Shown here: one piece after another, positions 61,192 through 64,000 of the stretch | How positions within the stretch are numbered: the first letter of the stretch is position 1 | Layout: each line of letters begins with the position of its first letter | The notes under the pieces: model-generated | What the model was told of the DNA's origin: nothing | Database searches by the model: none | The model's input: only the letters and a program-made list of their open reading frames with translations | Position numbers and translations under genes: made by a program | Assembly (NCBI RefSeq): GCF_014203955.1 | Contig: NZ_JACHKA010000001.1 | Location: forward strand, 1,054,001 to 1,118,000 | Source: Sphingobium lignivorans | GTDB lineage: Bacteria; Pseudomonadota; Alphaproteobacteria; Sphingomonadales; Sphingomonadaceae | Length of the DNA stretch: 64,000 nt | Direction: 5' to 3'

Positions 61192-62667
61192 ATGACCACC
61201 TTTCCCGACGTTCCGGCCTTCACCGGTTTCAACACGCCCTCGCGCGTCGAAGCCAATGTCGAGGATCTCAACGTGCATGGGCAGATCCCGGCGGAAATGG
61301 ATGGCGCTTTCTATCGGGTGCAACCCGAGCACCAGTTCCCGCCCAAGCTGGGTAACGACATCGCGTTCAACGGGGATGGGATGATTTCCATGTTCCGGTT
61401 CAGGAACGGCAAGGTGAACTTCACCCAGCGCTGGGCGAAGACGGACAAATGGAAGCTGGAGAACGAGGCCGGGCGGGCGCTGTTCGGCGCGTATCGCAAT
61501 CCGCTGACCGACGATGAGACCGTCAAGGGGAAGATCCGCGGCACGGCGAACACCAATGCCTATATCCACGGTGGCCGGCTTTATGCGCTCAAGGAGGATT
61601 CGCCGCCGCTGGTCATGGATGCGGTAACGCTGGAGACGCAGGGCTACATCGACTTCCACGGGAAGATGAAGGGCGAGACGTTCTCGGCGCATCCCAAGAC
61701 CGATCCCGCGACCGGCAATCTGTGCAGCTTCGGCTATGCCTCGAAGGGCGTGCTCACCCGCGACATGACCTATTACGAGATCAGCCCGGATGGCGAGCTG
61801 CTCTACGATGTGTGGTTCGAAACGCCTTATTATTGCATGATGCACGACTTCGCGATCACGCCCGATTATGCGCTCTTCTCGGTCATGCCGATGACCAGCA
61901 GCTGGGAACGGCTGGCGGCCGGCAAGCCGCATTTCGGTTTCGATACCTCACTGCCGACCTATCTGGCGGTCATGCCGCGCAAGCCGGGGACGACGGCGGA
62001 CGACATCCGCTGGTTCAAGGGCGGCAACTGCTTCACCGCGCATGTGATGAACGCTTTCCAGGAGGGCTCGAAGATCCACCTCGACCTGCCGGTGGCGGCG
62101 AACAACATGATGCCCTTCTTCCCGGACATCAACGATGCGCCGTTCGATCCGGTGGCGGGCGCGACCTATCTGACGCGCTGGACCGTCGACATGAACCAGA
62201 ATGACGAGGACTATAAGTTCGTGCGGCTTTCCGAGATGATCGGCGAGTTCCCGAAGATCGACGACCGGTTCACCGGCCAGAAGAATCGCTATGGCTGGAT
62301 GGTCGTGATCGATCCGTCCCAGCCGGTCGAGATGAAGGGCGGCAGCGCCGGCGGCTGGGTGATGAACACGCTCGGTTTCGTCGATCTGGAGACCGGCGCG
62401 GACCAGAAATGGTGGTGCGGCCCGGTGTCCTCCATCCAGGAGCCCTGCTTCGTGCCACGGTCACCCGACGCGCCGGAAGGCGATGGCTGGATGGTCATGG
62501 TCTGCAACCGGCTGGAAGAGCGCGGCAGCGACCTGCTGATCTTCGAGGCGACGAATATTGCCGGCGGGCCAATCGCGACGATCAACATCCCGGTCCGCCT
62601 GCGCTTCGGCCTGCACGGTAACTGGGCCGACGCGGATCGGATCCGGCCGCTCGAACGGGCGGCCTGA
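61192..62667 (+). CDS. Carotenoid/lignostilbene-type cleavage dioxygenase
   Basis: A protein of 491 residues of the CCD family, whose beta-propeller holds Fe(II) through four His. Candidate ligands lie in FSAHPKTDP, MMHDFAITPD, FTAHVMNAF and, near the C-terminus, LHGNWADAD. Bacterial members split the central C=C of stilbenes (lignostilbene dioxygenases), phenylpropenes or apocarotenoids into aldehydes. ATG 61192 is taken because AGGAG lies 6 bp upstream; the ATG at 61186 abuts it. It shares an operator with the gentisate operon, so its aldehyde product may feed the hydroxybenzoate branch. Confidence 0.88.
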   Translation: MTTFPDVPAFTGFNTPSRVEANVEDLNVHGQIPAEMDGAFYRVQPEHQFPPKLGNDIAFNGDGMISMFRFRNGKVNFTQRWAKTDKWKLENEAGRALFGAYRNPLTDDETVKGKIRGTANTNAYIHGGRLYALKEDSPPLVMDAVTLETQGYIDFHGKMKGETFSAHPKTDPATGNLCSFGYASKGVLTRDMTYYEISPDGELLYDVWFETPYYCMMHDFAITPDYALFSVMPMTSSWERLAAGKPHFGFDTSLPTYLAVMPRKPGTTADDIRWFKGGNCFTAHVMNAFQEGSKIHLDLPVAANNMMPFFPDINDAPFDPVAGATYLTRWTVDMNQNDEDYKFVRLSEMIGEFPKIDDRFTGQKNRYGWMVVIDPSQPVEMKGGSAGGWVMNTLGFVDLETGADQKWWCGPVSSIQEPCFVPRSPDAPEGDGWMVMVCNRLEERGSDLLIFEATNIAGGPIATINIPVRLRFGLHGNWADADRIRPLERAA

Positions 62668-62747
62668 ACGGAAGGAAAGCGACGGACCGGGCAAGGCGAC
62701 GCATTGTCCGGCCGTTGCTCGCGAAGTGATCCAGCCGACGGGCGCCG

Positions 62748-63416
62748 TCAGCGCTCCAGGCCGCCGCTCACGAGATCGGCCAGCGTATCGCTGGCTCTGG
62801 ACCAGTCCATCTTGCTGATGTCGAAATCCATGATCGCGGCCAGACGCCCGCCATGGGCCTGTGGATAGAGATAAGTGCCGAGCACGATGGTCATCATGAG
62901 GAAGAAGCGCTCCTCGTCGATATCCGGCATCGCCCGGCGCAGCAGCGCGATCAGGCGGCCGCGCACCGGCGTGACGAGGGGACGCGTGATGCTGCGCGCT
63001 TCTTCGGAAGGGTCAGTCAGTGCGCAGCAATAGACCATGTGGCTGCGCCGCGCTTCGCCTTCGCTGCCACTGCGGCTGATAGCGGATTCGAAGAAGGCCT
63101 GGACGATGTCGCGCACGCCGGGCTTGCCCAGCTGCTCGATCCGATCGAAATTCTCGTGCTGCGCCTTGTGGATGGGGTCGAAATGGCGCTGGAACACTTC
63201 CTCGAAAAGATGGCGCTTGCTCGTCCAGTTGCGGCTCAGGGAAGCGAGGCTGGTGCCCGCCTGCGCGGCGATCGCGCGGATCGTGCAGCGGTCATAGCCG
63301 TAGCGGATGAACTGTTCGTCCGCCGCGAGCAGGAAGCGGGCCTTGCTGGACTGATCGGCGCTCCCCTCCGCCACGACCTTGCCGGAGGTCGCGCGCCGGG
63401 GCGTCCTGTCGCTCAT
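62748..63416 (-). CDS. TetR-family transcriptional regulator
   Basis: A protein of 222 residues. The N-terminal helix-turn-helix (ARFLLAADEQFIRYGYDRCTIRAIAAQAGTSLASLSRNWTSKRHLFEEVF) is followed by an all-helical ligand domain with a TetR_C-like pattern (YCCALTDPSEEARSIT). It is convergent with the oxygenase gene and 6 bp downstream of the flavin reductase gene on the same strand, so it may be co-transcribed and respond to a substrate of that system. Confidence 0.88.
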   Translation of the reverse strand: MSDRTPRRATSGKVVAEGSADQSSKARFLLAADEQFIRYGYDRCTIRAIAAQAGTSLASLSRNWTSKRHLFEEVFQRHFDPIHKAQHENFDRIEQLGKPGVRDIVQAFFESAISRSGSEGEARRSHMVYCCALTDPSEEARSITRPLVTPVRGRLIALLRRAMPDIDEERFFLMMTIVLGTYLYPQAHGGRLAAIMDFDISKMDWSRASDTLADLVSGGLER

Positions 63417-63422
63417 GCCCGG

Positions 63423-63956
63423 TCACTCATCAGCCGTCATTCCACCATAATGTCCGTCGAGATAGATCAGCGCATCGCTGGACGGATCGAGCGCGACATA
63501 ATCCACCAGACCGCGAATGACCATATGACTGCCGAACGGTTCGGCCTTGTCCACCCGGCAGACCAGGCCGGCGAGCGCGGACTCCAGCAGGGGGATGCCG
63601 CTGGCATGCGTGGTCCAGTCGCCATGGCCGAAGCGCTCCGCCGCGGGTGCGGTGACGAACGCATGGCAAGGCGCCTGATGCGCCCGGGCGAGGATGCTGA
63701 CGCCGAAGAGGCCGCGCGCCAGCAGCGGCTCGCACAGCGAGGCATTGCGATTGATGGCCAGCAGCAGCGAGGGTGGCTCCATGCTCAGCGACATCAGCGC
63801 CGTCATGGCGATGCCGTAGCGCGCGCCTCCGGCATCTGCTGTCGTGACGAGTGCGACGCCGCTTGCGAGGCGCCGCATCGCGTTTCGGAAATTGGCCGCC
63901 AGCGTCTCGTCGATGCGGGCGGCCTCGCTTTGCTGGGGAGGCGCGTTCACGGGCAT
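63423..63956 (-). CDS. Flavin reductase, HpaC-like
   Basis: A protein of 177 residues with the flavin-reductase-like FMN-binding fold: FRNAMRRLASGVALVTTADAG, GIAMTALMSLSMEPPSLLLAINRNA and SILARAHQAPCHAFV. It supplies reduced flavin to a two-component monooxygenase. The gene upstream on the same strand, which ends at 63956, may be that monooxygenase. Its ATG shares a base with the stop of that gene. Confidence 0.88.
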   Translation of the reverse strand: MPVNAPPQQSEAARIDETLAANFRNAMRRLASGVALVTTADAGGARYGIAMTALMSLSMEPPSLLLAINRNASLCEPLLARGLFGVSILARAHQAPCHAFVTAPAAERFGHGDWTTHASGIPLLESALAGLVCRVDKAEPFGSHMVIRGLVDYVALDPSSDALIYLDGHYGGMTADE

Positions 63957-64000
63957 CAGCCGGGCAGGATGCCCGACTTCTGCATGAACTCGCGCACCTG
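63956..64000 (-). CDS. 3' end of an upstream gene, product unknown
   Basis: The last 14 codons (QVREFMQKSGILPG) end in TGA overlapping the ATG of the flavin reductase by one base (TGATG), so it is coupled with it. Too little is visible for a family call; the monooxygenase partner of the reductase is a reasonable guess only. Confidence 0.5.
   Translation of the reverse strand, partial: QVREFMQKSGILPG

Noticed and set aside
1..64000. CRISPR array, prophage or replication origin
   Set aside because: No regularly spaced repeats, phage structural genes, or DnaA-box/parAB-type features were recognised.

Overview
The window is G+C-rich chromosomal DNA of an alphaproteobacterium, most likely a sphingomonad (Sphingomonas/Sphingobium/Novosphingobium group). 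This is inferred from protein style, from HWE-type histidine kinases, a TonB receptor and a lignostilbene-dioxygenase-like enzyme, and from several promoters of the alphaproteobacterial general stress sigma factor type (GGAAC-N16-CGTT). No rRNA is present. There is one tRNA (Lys, TTT).

Layout. 1-3.4 kb: the 3' part of a large two-domain glycosyltransferase, followed by decayed IS3 and IS5 scars. 3.5-14.5 kb: a glycogen/trehalose block on the minus strand (glgC, glgX, treZ, treY, a hemerythrin-like protein and a DNA-ligase fragment, mostly overlapping by 4 bp or less; then a DUF2934 protein and malQ). 14.6-21.4 kb: small stress-type proteins, an HWE sensor kinase, two Crp/Fnr regulators, a YbaK-type deacylase and an HD-GYP-like protein. 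21.5-24.0 kb: a VapBC-type toxin-antitoxin pair with palindromic operators, then glmS. 24.0-27.2 kb: three insertion sequences nested inside one another (an intact-looking IS3 element in an IS630 element in a decayed IS5 element). 27.5-28.9 kb: tRNA-Lys, folK and a type-5 uracil-DNA glycosylase. 28.9-34.7 kb: a translationally coupled signalling island (hybrid kinase, CheR, receiver-HWE kinase-receiver). 34.8-37.4 kb: an ATP-dependent DNA ligase and its associated exonuclease. 37.5-40.3 kb: a BASS transporter, an adenine deaminase and a divergent phosphoribosyltransferase (purine salvage). 40.4-49.4 kb: an M20 peptidase, a diguanylate cyclase, cstA/ybdD, and a copper/redox block (TlpA-like, SCO, PCuAC, DUF2946), then YciI and DUF2200 proteins.

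49.5-64 kb is a catabolic island. It encodes a 3-hydroxybenzoate-6-hydroxylase-like flavoprotein, gentisate 1,2-dioxygenase, an FAH-family hydrolase, a class III CoA-transferase, an HMG-CoA-lyase-like enzyme, a divergent single-chain aconitase homologue and an IclR regulator. A TonB receptor, a carotenoid/lignostilbene-type oxygenase, a TetR regulator and a flavin reductase follow. No maleylpyruvate isomerase is present. This set is best explained as a gentisate or methylgentisate route in which direct hydrolysis yields maleate or citraconate, which is hydrated, activated with CoA and cleaved (citraconate to D-citramalate to D-citramalyl-CoA to acetyl-CoA plus pyruvate). The same GTTCY-N7-AGAAY operator-like palindrome, usually with a third half-site 3 bp away, lies in front of four transcription units here. 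That points to one regulon, probably under the IclR protein. This is the most interesting part of the window.
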